In this document: positions 12,401 to 21,800 of the stretch, one piece after another
Position numbering within the stretch: position 1 is the first letter of the stretch
Layout: each line of letters starts with the position of its first letter
From: Plumapathes pennacea
Lineage: Eukaryota > Cnidaria > Anthozoa > Antipatharia > Myriopathidae
DNA length: 64,000 nt
NCBI GenBank assembly: GCA_964036295.1
Contig: OZ038466.1
Span: forward strand, 13,302,001 to 13,366,000
Direction of reading: 5' to 3'
Notes under the pieces: model-generated
What the model saw: only the letters and a program-made list of their open reading frames with translations
Database searches by the model: none
Told to the model about the DNA's origin: nothing
Translations under genes and position numbers: made by a program

Positions 12401-13911
12401 ATGTTTACAAATACTATGAGCTCAAGGAAACGGTTATCCTCATGTGAAGCATACCTGGAGAATTAAGAATCTATTGTGATCCAAGTCAATTCCACAGCCC
12501 CTTAGAAGTGCAGCAACTTCTTTGAATGGTGATTTGCGTCCATTAACATAATAGTCAGAACTGTTGTCTTTACGAGCTGTACGTGACACAACAAAGTCAC
12601 TGCCAGGAACAACTTCAAACTCGTCTCCAGGCTACGAGACAAGAAAGAGAGCAAGAGAGAGGAATATAGTGAGTGTAAAGTCTGCACAATGACTTCCCCC
12701 TTGTTTCAAGCTTACAGTGATTTATGTTTGCCAATACACTTGTCCAATCCAGCACCTCTGAGTGCTAAGGAGATAAGTGGTTCTCTTGCTAATCAAATTT
12801 CCAGACCTGTCAGTACTCTTGTCTGATATTCCCAAGATTGTTGAGGAGATAAGCGAGGCTTCATGAGAGGCCATGCAACCAGAAGTCGCCCATGAACACT
12901 TACTGCAGGGATGTGTGCCCCAACTGTGTTTTTGTGTTCCAACTTATAAGGACACCACTAAAAATATCATACAACCATTAGCAGAGGCTCTGAGAGCTGT
13001 GACATTTCTTCTATTATAAAGCGCCAGCTCAAACATTTGCAAAGGAAAGCCAGAAAGAAGTCTGAGACTTCAGTGGGATTCAAACCCATAGCCTCTTTCT
13101 TGCTGGTGTTTCTACAGTACAGCATGCAAACTGCTAATAGGCCAACTGCTTCATAACTGTGGTCATATTATGCATCTATTAATCATTATAAAAGTTAGTC
13201 TTCATGATGCAATCATGATGCCCCCTACGTTTAATCCCGAAAGATCTGTTTACAACTGGGAATGTAAAAGAAGACGGTTGGAAAATAACAATCAATACTA
13301 ATATGAAGCACAAAGAGAAAGAGGATTCTTACCAGATCGACAATATTTTGGAAGTGTACGGACACTGTACAACTCTGAACATCTTTGTGATTCTCGGAAT
13401 TATGAATCAGCTGTGAGAGTTTCTTGCTGCGGATTTTCCTTGAGCGGTAGCCAAAAACGAACAGCATTGCGTCAATAACATTGGATTTACCGCTGCCATT
13501 GGGACCAACGATCGATGAGAAACTCTGAAAGGGAACAAGACACAAACACTCGAATTCGACCAAACAATCAAAGACAGTCATTTCAGCTGATGCGATACTC
13601 GGTGATAATTATTATTTTACATAAATCTGGGCAAGGAGTTAGTGTAGTAGCGCAAAATATCCCCAACTCCAACCCTAAACCTAATCCTAGACCCAAAAGC
13701 TGGGTGCATTTCCCAAAATGCGTGGCTTCACACATGTATGGAGTCGTGTGTTGACTGTGTTTATAAGTACCTTGTGAAATGGTCCAAGTTCTTGCTTTCC
13801 TGCGTACGATTTGAAGTTTTCATTGACAATTTTTGTGATGATCAGGCGGGATTCAGGCCTCTTTTCCTGTTGTGATTCTCCTTCCACCGTTTCCATGTTT
13901 TCTTCGGACAT
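1..13911 (-). CDS. SMC4: SMC4, structural maintenance of chromosomes 4 (5' half, partial)
   Basis: SMC4 is the condensin ATPase subunit that pairs with SMC2 to compact mitotic chromosomes. Fifteen exons on the minus strand join with GT-AG sites and matching phases: 13771-13911, 13333-13524, 12455-12631, 11853-12017, 9165-9292, 8884-8981, 6565-6607, 5906-5990, 4452-4517, 4232-4309, 3557-3602, 3437-3477, 2843-2899, 2452-2573, 1458-1566. They give about 516 residues. Walker A GPNGSGKS is at residues 54-61, and GIDLDHNRFLILQGEVEQI and EGMLEYLEDIIG are family hallmarks. The rest is charged coiled coil. The ATG at 13911 is chosen for its conserved N-terminus and an A at -3; an in-frame ATG at 14022 is possible but its extension is unlike the family. 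The hinge, second coil and Walker B half lie beyond the left edge. Confidence 0.95.
208..960 (-). pseudogene. Decayed hAT-like transposase C-terminus in an SMC4 intron
   Basis: Read on the minus strand, this gives VVKSSLVLSQMNAESE, a stop, then SLSVNARIVTQERSLLGER. The order leucine-rich, N-A-x-x-E, S-x-x-x-x-R resembles the dimerisation region at the C-terminus of hAT-type transposases. A charged coiled tail follows, rich in E, K and R, ending at a stop near 208. Two breaks are visible: a TGA in the NAESE region near 832, and a frame change around 470-510 where the acidic tail moves to another frame. It sits in the SMC4 intron beyond exon 15. The family call rests on a short motif; a domesticated or uncharacterised host protein remnant is the alternative. 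Confidence 0.5.
1083..1226. repeat. Degenerate TAGGAAAAAA-type tandem repeat
   Basis: Several imperfect copies of an A-rich TAGGAAAAA unit (AAAAATAGG, AAAACAGG) lie within the SMC4 intron. Simple sequence; no coding potential is seen. Confidence 0.6.
1458..9292 (-). CDS. SMC4: SMC4 exons 5-15: first coiled-coil arm
   Basis: Eleven short exons encode about 290 residues rich in K, E, Q and L without proline breaks, as expected for the ascending SMC coil. Recognisable SMC4 segments include LNRVKAVEKEKDELED in exon 5, LKNETQGLQAEKE in exon 12, ELMDWSKVVNDSKSK in exon 13, SELEIYCSQHETAVSQLAEG in exon 14, and LPGIKKDLKQAESDL in exon 15. Exon 12 is only 41 bp and exon 7 only 43 bp, so both are too small to be found as open frames; they were placed by homology and by phase. 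The last visible donor is at 1452-1457, so the next exon lies left of the window. Confidence 0.9.
1890..2340 (+). repeat. Dispersed repeat family A, copy 1 (interrupted)
   Basis: This belongs to a family also found at 2997-3340, 27143-27260 and 36977-37300. Shared landmarks are a TGCTTTGATTGTG-like start, a segment like CCAATCAGGAGCAAAA, TTTCTTCTTCAAAGTAAA, and an end resembling TTTTCAACAGTCATCC. This copy lies in SMC4 intron 14 and is split by a second inverted-repeat element between about 1960 and 2145. No protein is encoded. Confidence 0.6.
2037..2113. repeat. Inverted repeat, about 28-bp arms with one mismatch
   Basis: Arms 2037-2064 and 2086-2113 begin and end GTCGATGTGTGAAACC and GGTTTCACACATCGAC. 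The outer sequence (ACTAGCACTAAG, then GGACTGCGTCAGCGT) recurs near 34907-34945, and the palindrome recurs at 35094-35232. This marks a MITE family inserted in repeat family A. Confidence 0.7.
2997..3340 (+). repeat. Dispersed repeat family A, copy 2
   Basis: It begins TAGAGCCGTTTTCGCATGGC and runs through GTGTGATTGCTTTGG, similar to 36977-37300 over most of its length. It fills most of SMC4 intron 12 (2900-3436). Confidence 0.65.
4330..4435 (-). mobile_element. Remnant of the GGGCC-ended MITE (same family as 50980-51155)
   Basis: The reverse complement contains GATTCACAAAACTGGCGTAC and ACGAACGAAAATGTT, matching the arm of the intact element at 50980-51155, followed by the CTTGCGCAAGATAG core. 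It makes up most of the 142-bp SMC4 intron 9, so this small intron is largely transposon-derived. Confidence 0.7.
4700..5128 (+). repeat. 35-bp minisatellite, first block (about 12 copies)
   Basis: The unit is 35 bp, with core GGCCATGAGAAAGAAGG followed by AACTATATAGGATAAAAA. Copies differ mainly at GAGAAA versus GAAAAA and at AGGAGAAA versus AGGATAAA. It lies in SMC4 intron 8. The array resumes at 5500 after two inserted elements. Open frames across it are repeat translations, not genes. Confidence 0.95.
5133..5334. mobile_element. Inverted-repeat MITE splitting the 35-bp minisatellite
   Basis: Perfect 19-bp terminal inverted repeats: TATATACATACTGAGACAT at 5133-5151 and its reverse complement at 5316-5334. 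The 200-bp interior is non-coding and holds further complementary stretches around CGAACGACG. Superfamily not assigned. Confidence 0.8.
5349..5487. repeat. Long imperfect hairpin element
   Basis: CATGGAAAGTGC at the left pairs with GCGCACTTTCCATG at the right. Inner complementary blocks (TTTTTATTCAC with GTGAATAAAAA, and TATCATAAAAC with GTTTTATGATA) fold almost the whole 139 bp. It lies between the first MITE and the second minisatellite block. Confidence 0.7.
5500..5792 (+). repeat. 35-bp minisatellite, second block (about 8 copies)
   Basis: Same 35-bp unit as 4700-5128, resuming after about 370 bp of inserted elements and ending in degenerate purine-rich sequence about 110 bp from SMC4 exon 8. 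Confidence 0.95.
8240..8685 (+). repeat. Dispersed repeat family B, copy 1 (unfilled insertion site)
   Basis: Nearly the same sequence as 44552-45267: GCAAAGCCAAACAAAACAG, AAGCGTTTTCATTCC and ATGCATGTTATTAACAAGTA are shared. The right side has long complementary tracts around AATTTTGTGGTCTTTG. At 8349-8351 it carries a single CAG where the other copy has a 239-bp MITE. A 64-codon open frame is shared by both copies but resembles no known protein. It lies in SMC4 intron 6 (6608-8883), which otherwise shows only AT-rich sequence. Confidence 0.85.
9391..9444. repeat. (TA)n microsatellite
   Basis: About 27 uninterrupted TA units lie immediately left of the MITE at 9445. Shorter TA tracts follow that element at about 9712-9736. 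Confidence 0.95.
9445..9714. mobile_element. 270-bp MITE with CAGT termini and TA flanks
   Basis: Terminal repeats CAGTCAATCCTGAAAAGG (9445-9462) and CCTTTTCAGGATTGACTA (9697-9714) are complementary over 17 of 18 bases. TA lies on both sides, inside a TA microsatellite. CAGT ends with a TA target fit the Tc1/mariner/pogo group. It is in SMC4 intron 4, with no coding capacity. Confidence 0.75.
9975..11218. repeat. Tandem direct duplication, two units of about 0.61-0.63 kb
   Basis: Unit 1 runs from about 9975 to 10587 and unit 2 from about 10588 to 11218. Both begin AACTGCATCC, contain TTGGCTCTGTGGAATGCGC and TCGCCGATAA, and end AACACATAAGTAGTGAAGCG. Divergence is only a few percent plus small indels, including about 20 bp (CTTCTGGGGTATTGCAAATA) present only in unit 2. 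It fills half of SMC4 intron 4. Reading frames of up to 141 codons in it are not conserved between units. Confidence 0.9.
11853..13911 (-). CDS. SMC4: SMC4 exons 1-4: N-terminal ATPase head
   Basis: Four exons, all joining in phase 0, encode residues 1-225. Exon 1 (47 aa) is acidic and ends in the beta strand reading IVNENFKSYAGKQELGPFHK. Exon 2 (64 aa) starts with the Walker A loop and continues with the SMC4-type stretch RKIRSKKLSQLIHNSENHKD. Exon 3 (59 aa) carries YYVNGRKSPFKEV and the start of the first coil. Exon 4 (55 aa) holds MMKPKALTEHEEGMLEYLED. The RSKKLSQLIHNS segment separates SMC4 from the other SMC paralogues. Intron 2 (12632-13332) and intron 3 (12018-12454) show no recognisable feature. 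Confidence 0.95.
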
Positions 13912-14526
13912 CTTTTTTGCCGTTTGCTTTTGGCGCCAAAACTTCTTCCCACAATCTCTTGCGGTCAGGGTGGTGGGACACAAGTATCGCGGGCTCAGGC
14001 GGGATTGAATTTCGATTCGCAAAATACCGCAAAACCTTTTGCAGCAGATGTTAGGGGTACCGTTTTGTTTGATTTTATTGTTGCGTCAGTCACTTTTCCC
14101 TCAGTTTAATGTTCCTATATGTGAATTGGAAATCACAAAAATTCGGTTAGTTCCGAATCGCAAAAATTTGTTCCTACAAAATATAAACTGCGGCAAAAGT
14201 TTAATGCTACACGGTAAATGCCAAACATTAACTGACTTACTTTTCCTAACAAGAAAACATTTGATTTGAGACGAGTAAAATGCGGCCTGCAAAACAAAAT
14301 CAGGATATGTTCCGTAATTCAATTGTTACGCTGCAAAATGTAATAATCAAAACGATGGAGGCGTAACATAAAACTGCTGCCGCAAAACGTAAAAACATCT
14401 CAAAATGTACTGCGTCATTTTCACACGCCAACCTTTCGTACAACCTCGTTCCAATGGCTACCCTGGGTACCAGAGGGTACTCAATAACGCGCGAGAAAGG
14501 AAAATAACCTCTGCTACCCAGGGTAT

Positions 14527-14556
14527 CCAAGGGCCTTTTCCAGAAAAGGCCCTTGG
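14527..14556. repeat. Perfect 14-bp hairpin
   Basis: CCAAGGGCCTTTTC, loop CA, then the exact reverse complement. It lies 0.6 kb upstream of the SMC4 start, next to a TACCCAGGGTA palindrome, and is probably part of a small inverted-repeat element. Confidence 0.85.
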
Positions 14557-17400
14557 GATTGCTAATTGTAGTTTAAATATCACGTGATCCATGTGCGAGT
14601 CAGCTGCGAATAACACAGAATTCTGTTCTTAATCACGCTTTACCACAAACCAATAAAGACCACGGAGACATACTCTGGTTAATTGTGCCGAGGTAGGCCG
14701 TTACAGAGAACGTTACGGAGGTCTAGTATTATATACGATGTATGATATGAAAATGTAGCTAGCAATGCAGACGCCAAATTGGCATAAGTACACTATATGA
14801 ATTAACTAGAAATAAAACTTGACTTTCGTCCGAACGTGACTGTAACGACCGAGAACTGACCGTATGCTGAAACACACAGACTATATACATGTACTTAACA
14901 TACATAAACACAGCACGCAAATAGCGAACATTCACAACATGCCGGAATGCACCAAATGGCATAACAGCTAATACAATAGCGCACAGAATCCAATTCTCTT
15001 CTAATGCAAGCAACCGAAGAGAATTATCAATCCTCCCCACCTCCCTCCTCGCCTGAGGTACCGTTGGTTGTCTGAACGGACCGCTGAAAAATAACAAACC
15101 GACAACTACACGTGACAACAAGCCGTACACGCTGACTGAAGAAAGTAAAACTGTTCGATGGGAGTGGGGGAGAGGAAACATCTGCAAACAAGGGTTGAAG
15201 TGGGAGAACATTTTCCCTTTCGAGTATGGATTTCGCAATTCCAACATGGGTTAACCACAGTCTGTGACACTATCTCCAAGCCCAGTGAAGGTACTTAGTT
15301 GGGGCACTTGATAACAGTCTTGCTGTATTTTATTGGAGTGTGGGGTCTTGTTACCTTCCTCTCCCTTTTAGACGGCAAGCCTCTCCAACCAACATTGGGT
15401 CCAGGAAAGGGGAAGTGTCCTAACAGTTTTGTAGCAGATTGCAGGTGAGGGCCGCCAGGTTTATGGGCTTCATTCCCTCTTGTGGCGCTGATTGGCTAAC
15501 AAAACGATTTCAGAGGCGAGAATATACTCTCTCCATACTTTCTACTTTATTTTGAGCACTAAGCAGCTGATTGTGCTGATGATTAGCACAACTCAACTGG
15601 CATTATATGACAAGATATTTGTTTTGTATACGATATTCATCTTTTTACAGAAGCAAAATTTGCTTGAATAAATAGGCACCTCCCTGTTCTACAGAAGGTA
15701 ACAATATTATTTAACAATCATTTTCTTAGTTATTTTTATAGCAAATACTCCATATACACAAAGATATTAAAGTCCTCGCAACTGTACAACAATGTGGATA
15801 TTTGATTCCTCTAAAATGAATAACACATTTTCACTTTCTACATCAATCTTACTATTAGTCTGGATTTGTATTCATAAACAATAGATGCATCGATGTGACA
15901 GAAAACGTAGGACCCTCTCCCTGCAGTTTGTCCTATAAACGTCTAATTATAAAAGGTTGGAAAACGAAAGCTTTAACGAAAATGTTCAAAAACAAAAAGT
16001 CTACCAACACATGCTCAAAGTTGAAGATGCAACAAAATATATTTCAGCGCATTCAACACAATCGAGTTGCTTAAAATTGCTGGCTCTTAGAGTTTGAAGT
16101 GAATCATCTTCTAACATGTTTCTCTCTGTTCTCAAGCCGTATGTTCTTAAACAATACGAATTTCGTAAAACACCGTTATTTTTCAAAATACACTGTTTAA
16201 CTTTCATTTGTCCAGGCCTTTAGTCATACTTCTATTTTGTGTTTGGGGAAACCTGCTCCCCCAATATAAGCACTGAGACATTTCCAACATGACGTCGCTT
16301 TACCATAAGTACCAGAGTGCTTTGCAGGCAAGCTTATCTTGAACGAACTGAAAAATGAACTGGGCACAAAAACGCAAATTCATCAGGAGGAACACATTCA
16401 AATGAGCATGTCTGCGCTTGTCCACTCTCCCCCACCCCCTCCAACATTCTGCAGCCTCTATTTTTCTGATTTATTCAAACAATGCCCACAAGACCGCAGA
16501 TGAAGGCATTCTGATATTTAATCAGGTGACGTCACACCGCAAATATCCTAGTAAATATTACAGTAAAAACAGTTACTTTCGAGGAAATATCTTTCGCAAA
16601 ACAAGCCAATATTTGATGCGCAGGTAATGGACAGCACTATGTTACCTTGCGGATAATATGTTCAGTTTATGTATATACAAATAAATTAACTATGTGTGCT
16701 AGCCGTATAAACCTCTCATATAAGTTACTCTTAAAGTCATTTATTATAGTAAATATTGCTTTGTTTCTTTGTATCTTTGCAATGCTTAAGCTTTAAGTTC
16801 CGGACAAATGTTAAGTTTACAGACTTATTGCTATGTCATCTACTCAAATTAATATATAATTTTATCGCCGTGTTCACGTTACTTATGTGACGACGAACCG
16901 CTTCCTGCAAAGCCGTTCACGTGAAAACATGCACTGCAATTCCTCATGCAAATTAAATAAATTTTCATGTCAACCTGCACCAGGCGAAATTTTGAAAAAA
17001 GGAAACAAAATGGCCTAATGCTAAGTTGACATGATCTAGCCTGCCGTCTTACACCAAGTACAAAGCTGATTTTATTACATAAATTGTGGTGTGATAAAAA
17101 AATTTCCGCCACTGAGAAATGTCGTGTCTGAACACACGTAAAAGTACGATATTTTTATGTGTCAATCTTTGCATCACACCAGAATTTATGAAAAAAAACA
17201 AAAACAAAACAAAACAAAACAAAAACAAACAAACAGAATAATACATGGACGCTTGGGTCAAGATATGAAATTTACCTTCTTGCGCTCACCTCGGTATCAC
17301 TCGAAGATAAATTTTATATCTCCGTGCGCTCATGTATTATTCTTTATCTGTCTTGGGTGAGTTGAATTACCCTTTGGCTGTGATAGGGATACGCAAGAAT

Positions 17401-17620
17401 CGAAAATTCTCGCCTGCAATGCGGGCGTTCCCGTTCGTTTTCAGGCAAAACTATTTCGGGAGTAAGACTGGGATGAGGTAAAAGCTGCGAGGGGGAAGGG
17501 GAGGGGGGAAGAAAATAGGGAGAGGGGAGGCGGAGGGCAACTTTTTCCTAGCCCCAGTCCCACTCCCGAACAAATTTTGCCTGAAAACGAACGGAAACGC
17601 CTGCATTGCAGGCTACGAAA
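17401..17620. mobile_element. Fold-back MITE in the DGK 3' UTR region
   Basis: Arms of about 70 bp, such as CGTTCGTTTTCAGGCAAAA on the left and TTTTGCCTGAAAACGAACGG on the right, flank a GA-rich centre (17480-17545). The right arm ends about 45 bp below the DGK stop codon, so the element would be transcribed in the 3' UTR. Confidence 0.8.
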
Positions 17621-17664
17621 ATTCCATTGGACAGCCCTCCCAAAACGTCTACCAGGGCACCTGC

Positions 17665-18055
17665 TTAGTGGCTATCGGCGTCCTTGTCAATCGGAAGAAC
17701 TCCAAATCCCTTCGCGTCAGATTTGGCTGGTCGGTCTCTTCCCGAGGCTGAGGCTGATTTGGCAGATACGCCACCACACAAGACTTTAACGCCGTGCAAG
17801 ATTCGCTTGATGTGGCCAACTTTAGTCACTCCCAAATCCTAGATACACAAAGAAATGTTATCCTGAAACTGTAGAGTGCAACTGCTAGATAAACAAAGAA
17901 ATATTATCGTAAAACTGTACAATGCAATTCCATTTTAGTCAATTCCATTAGGGTCACAGTGGCTGGCTCTCAGATATCACCAACTGGGTCATCTCTGGCT
18001 TCCAGATTCTGACATGTGTATCTTCAATTGTACCTTCTCTCTTTTTTTTATTTTA

Positions 18056-18141
<86 letters not shown>

Positions 18142-18827
18142 TTTTATTTTATTTTATTTTTTTTTTTGTCATGAGTTTTAAGAATGGAAGAATCTCAGGG
18201 AAACGGAAAGTGGCCGCTTAATACTGGCCGTGGTAGGAACGTTGCTTTTATTGAATACGAACATTCTTGGAGGTTTGTGATAACTGTTGCATTGGAAACG
18301 AATAAACGAGTTTTTCAATGTTTTTATCAGTCGTTACCTATTTCGGACTCGTATCTGTTGTCACCCTTTCAAAACAAAGCCAAATTGCGCATATTAATTT
18401 TTTGTGGCCCCCCAATGGGGGTAAAAGCAATAGGAGTACCCTCGTCATGACGACCAAAAGGTGGCCGCTTAATAGGGGTTTTATTTACAGTATTATACTG
18501 ACAATTGTTTCAGAACCTCCATAGCTGGCCGCTTTATAGGGGTTCGATTGTACCTCTGACTTTGAGATACTGTCATTTACATTGTTTTTAATTAAACTTT
18601 TTGCCATGAAAGGTGAAAATAAGAGGGGCATATGGATATCACTAACTGAACTCTGAACAGAATCCCTCGCTTCCATATACTACTGACCTTGAGGTCTGGT
18701 CTGTCAAGTGCCAGCAGCTCAGAACCTCTGATGTCGTTTTTGGTGAATGATTCGCGATACTCGGCCAGACCGAGGCTCTCGAGCCAATTTCCCACCTCCT
18801 CTACTCCCCAGAACTTGATCATCTGAC
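17665..18827 (-). CDS. DGKD/DGKH: DGK exons 32-33: SAM domain and C-terminus
   Basis: SAM residues about 1194-1260: [20 protein letters not shown], then [20 protein letters not shown] joined to [14 protein letters not shown]. In DGK delta this domain self-polymerises and keeps the enzyme in cytosolic assemblies. The protein ends with a short variable serine/lysine tail and a TAA at 17665-17667. Intron 32 contains an ATT microsatellite of about 80 bp. Confidence 0.95.
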
Positions 18828-21800
18828 CTGTTGACCAAAACAACATTAGCACATACATATTAAAACAAAAGAACATGACTACAATGTAAATCATCCGTTG
18901 ATTAGGTTCACTTGGTGAGCCATCTAGCCAGTGCACCAGTATGTTAGTAAAGGAGACGAGGTTTTATGCGATAAAACCAGTTTTTCGTGAAATACGCGAA
19001 TAGAATTAATTTTTAAACTGTTTTTAAATAAACAATTTCGCACTGGATCTCAACTTACACAGAAGATATAATTGTTTTAGCGTGTGGTCGAGAGCCCATT
19101 CTCGTAAGCGACCAGCTCTAGTTACGACCACTTTCTCGAATTCCCGAGGGACTGTACCTCTCCAATACGGACACACATTTCTGTCCCTTCGGTGTCCGTA
19201 TTGGAAAGGTTTGCCTGCACCACTCACGAACACTCCCAACTTCGTAAGCTTTTATCCGCACTAGTAATCCTTTGTGAATACGGCCCTGGTTCATCAAACA
19301 AACAATAACTCACCTGCGGGAGCTGACAACACTCTTGTGGAGCTGTCCGCAGATTTCTTGGATCGCAGCCGACCAAAAAGCTTGCCTTTGCCTTTACTTG
19401 ATTGTGTGAGTGACTTGCTCTCTTGATATTTATCAATCTGTATCTGCAACTACACGAGAAAAAGATATAAGTAGAATAACCTTGTTTACGATCGTACACC
19501 TCTCTCGTGCGTTGTTTGTCAAATCAAGACTAATTTTTTCCAGTGGTCAAAGTAAGAACAGCTACCCAACCCCCACCTACGTTACCCTCAACCTAACCAC
19601 ACCCACTCCCCCACCCAACAAACCAACCATCCATCCACGTACAGTTGTCATCAAACTTGCTGAGATAATTGTTTGGATTGATTTTTTTTTCAGTGGTCAA
19701 ACAACTGCCGGAACATTGTTGGTAACAACGGCTACCCAACCTCACCTACGTCCCACCCAACAAACCAACCAACCAACCACCTATCTACCTGTAACTAACA
19801 CTGAGCTACCTAAAGTTGTCATCAACTTTAGAGGGATGATTAATTTCCTTCCTCAAAGCAGCTCACCGGTTCGTCCTCATTACACAGGCAGTTTAAGCCA
19901 AACATGTCCAGAGCTTTCGACATTTCAGGCTCCACGGTCGTCAAGGTAGTTATCACGCTCATCATTTCAGGAGGTATAGACTGAAATAAAAACGAGTGTT
20001 CTTGAAAGCACGAATAAGCTAATCCTAGATTACGTATTTAAAACTTCCATTGCAAAGTTTCCCACAAAAAAATGTTGTGCTGTGCTATGCTGTTTTCTGT
20101 GCTTGCGGTCGTTTGTGCTGTGCTGTACAGCACTGTGCTTGTTTTGCACTGTGCTGTACTGTTGTGCAAAGTCGCTGATATCCTTTATAATTCCGACCTT
20201 TTCAGAGCAACCGCAAGACAACTCACCGAGTCAAACTTTGGGTGTCTCTCATTCAGGAACAAAACAACCGTTTGGGTAAATGCCTTTGCAGTTGTGATCA
20301 AGTCTGTAATCCTGGTTCCGTTGACATTCTGGAGAAACAACAAGGAGTCATAAAATGTGTCAGCTATATAGTTTCAGTTTCAGTTTCAGTTTTAATTCAG
20401 TGTATCAAGTGTTGCTATTGTATGTCACTAACCCTAGCACTGGTGTGGTTACAGCGGTAATATAATAATCATAATAACAATAGGAAAAAGCATATATAAT
20501 ATAGTATATAATATAAATAATATATATAAGCGTTTATTCTAGTGGAGACCTGACGGCAGTTCAGATGATGTTGAATGCGGCCTGATCTTAAGTATGGTTC
20601 TACTTTTGCTGGGAAACCTATATTGATAAAATTATAATGGATCCTTGCAAAGAAAACGGTGTCATTAATAAGCCTTTGCAAACTAACAAACCTGTTTTAG
20701 CTCAAAATCATATCAAGGAAGTGGTGTTGTGAGCGTAACGTTCCGTTGTCAAGGTCAGGATGGCGGTTCCCTCTACTCACCTCAGATAAGTGGCCGTCAT
20801 GGGAGACTCGTTCCACAGCTGCTGCTGTAGATGTCGCCAACGCAAACAGGTCTTGCTCCACCTCTTCAGACTGCCTACAAGCCACCTTCACACTGGGACA
20901 AACATTGAACACAGATTTTCGAAACTTCGTATAGCCACAGCAAACCTCGATTCGGGAGCTATTCAAGACTTTTCAAGGGCTTTTCACAATATTTTCAAGG
21001 ACGTTTACAAAACATTTTACGAATTTTTCAAGGACTTCTCCGAGAAATTTTCATGGGTTTTTCCAGGATTTTAAGGGGCTTTTCTAGAACCTTTCTAAAC
21101 TCTTCATAGAAAAACCTTCCCAGTAAAATTCAACGAATAAACTTCAGACAGCAAGACCGCGCAAATACAACGCAGGATGATTAAATGTACATTAAGTGCA
21201 TTGAGATGCCAGAAATTAGTTGTTTCACTCTCGTTTGAATTTCAACATAACTTTCTCAATTGCGATTTGTTATACGCCGTATAAGAAAAGAACGTGGGAA
21301 CGAGGGTGGAGTACGTTAAAGGTAGGTCGGTTTACGCGTACGGCGCATACATTAGCATAGAGAACGGGCGTGTTTGATCCTTATGCTTGTGCTCATGTCT
21401 CCACTGTCGCTAGCTTGTGCTATGCTTATGCTTGCGCTTATGCTTATGCTTGCGTCGTACGTGTAAACCAGCCTAAACAAACCTTTCAATAAGTTTAACG
21501 AGGCCCTTGATAAGGGTGTTCAACAACTGTGCTGCCTCTTCTGATATTGAAGCGCTTTGGAGCTCCTGCTGCAGCTCTGTCCACACTTTTAAGCTCGTCT
21601 CGAAATCCTGCAGATTACCACACAGCATTGCAGTCACAAAGCGAACTCCTTCAGTCATTTAACGAGTCATGTGTATGGTCATGTGTAAGGTAGGCGCTAC
21701 AACATTGAACATATACTAGCGGGCAATGTTTATACGTTAATATGTTAAGAGTTCGGACATCACGTCGTCCACGAAGGATGTTAATAAAACGAGGAATGGG

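Larger units (their letters stand above)
13912..17664. other. Intergenic spacer between DGK 3' end and SMC4 5' end
   Basis: It should contain the SMC4 promoter and the DGK 3' UTR and polyadenylation site. I could not identify a TATA box or place a poly(A) signal with confidence. Visible structures are the perfect hairpin at 14527-14556, partly palindromic sequence around CTACCCTGGGTA, and the MITE at 17401-17620. A 162-codon minus-strand open frame at 14759-15247 has no recognisable domain and is not called as a gene. Confidence 0.6.

Noticed and set aside
14759..15247. 162-codon minus-strand open frame between SMC4 and DGK
   Set aside because: No recognisable domain, no clear splice or start context, and composition like surrounding non-coding DNA.
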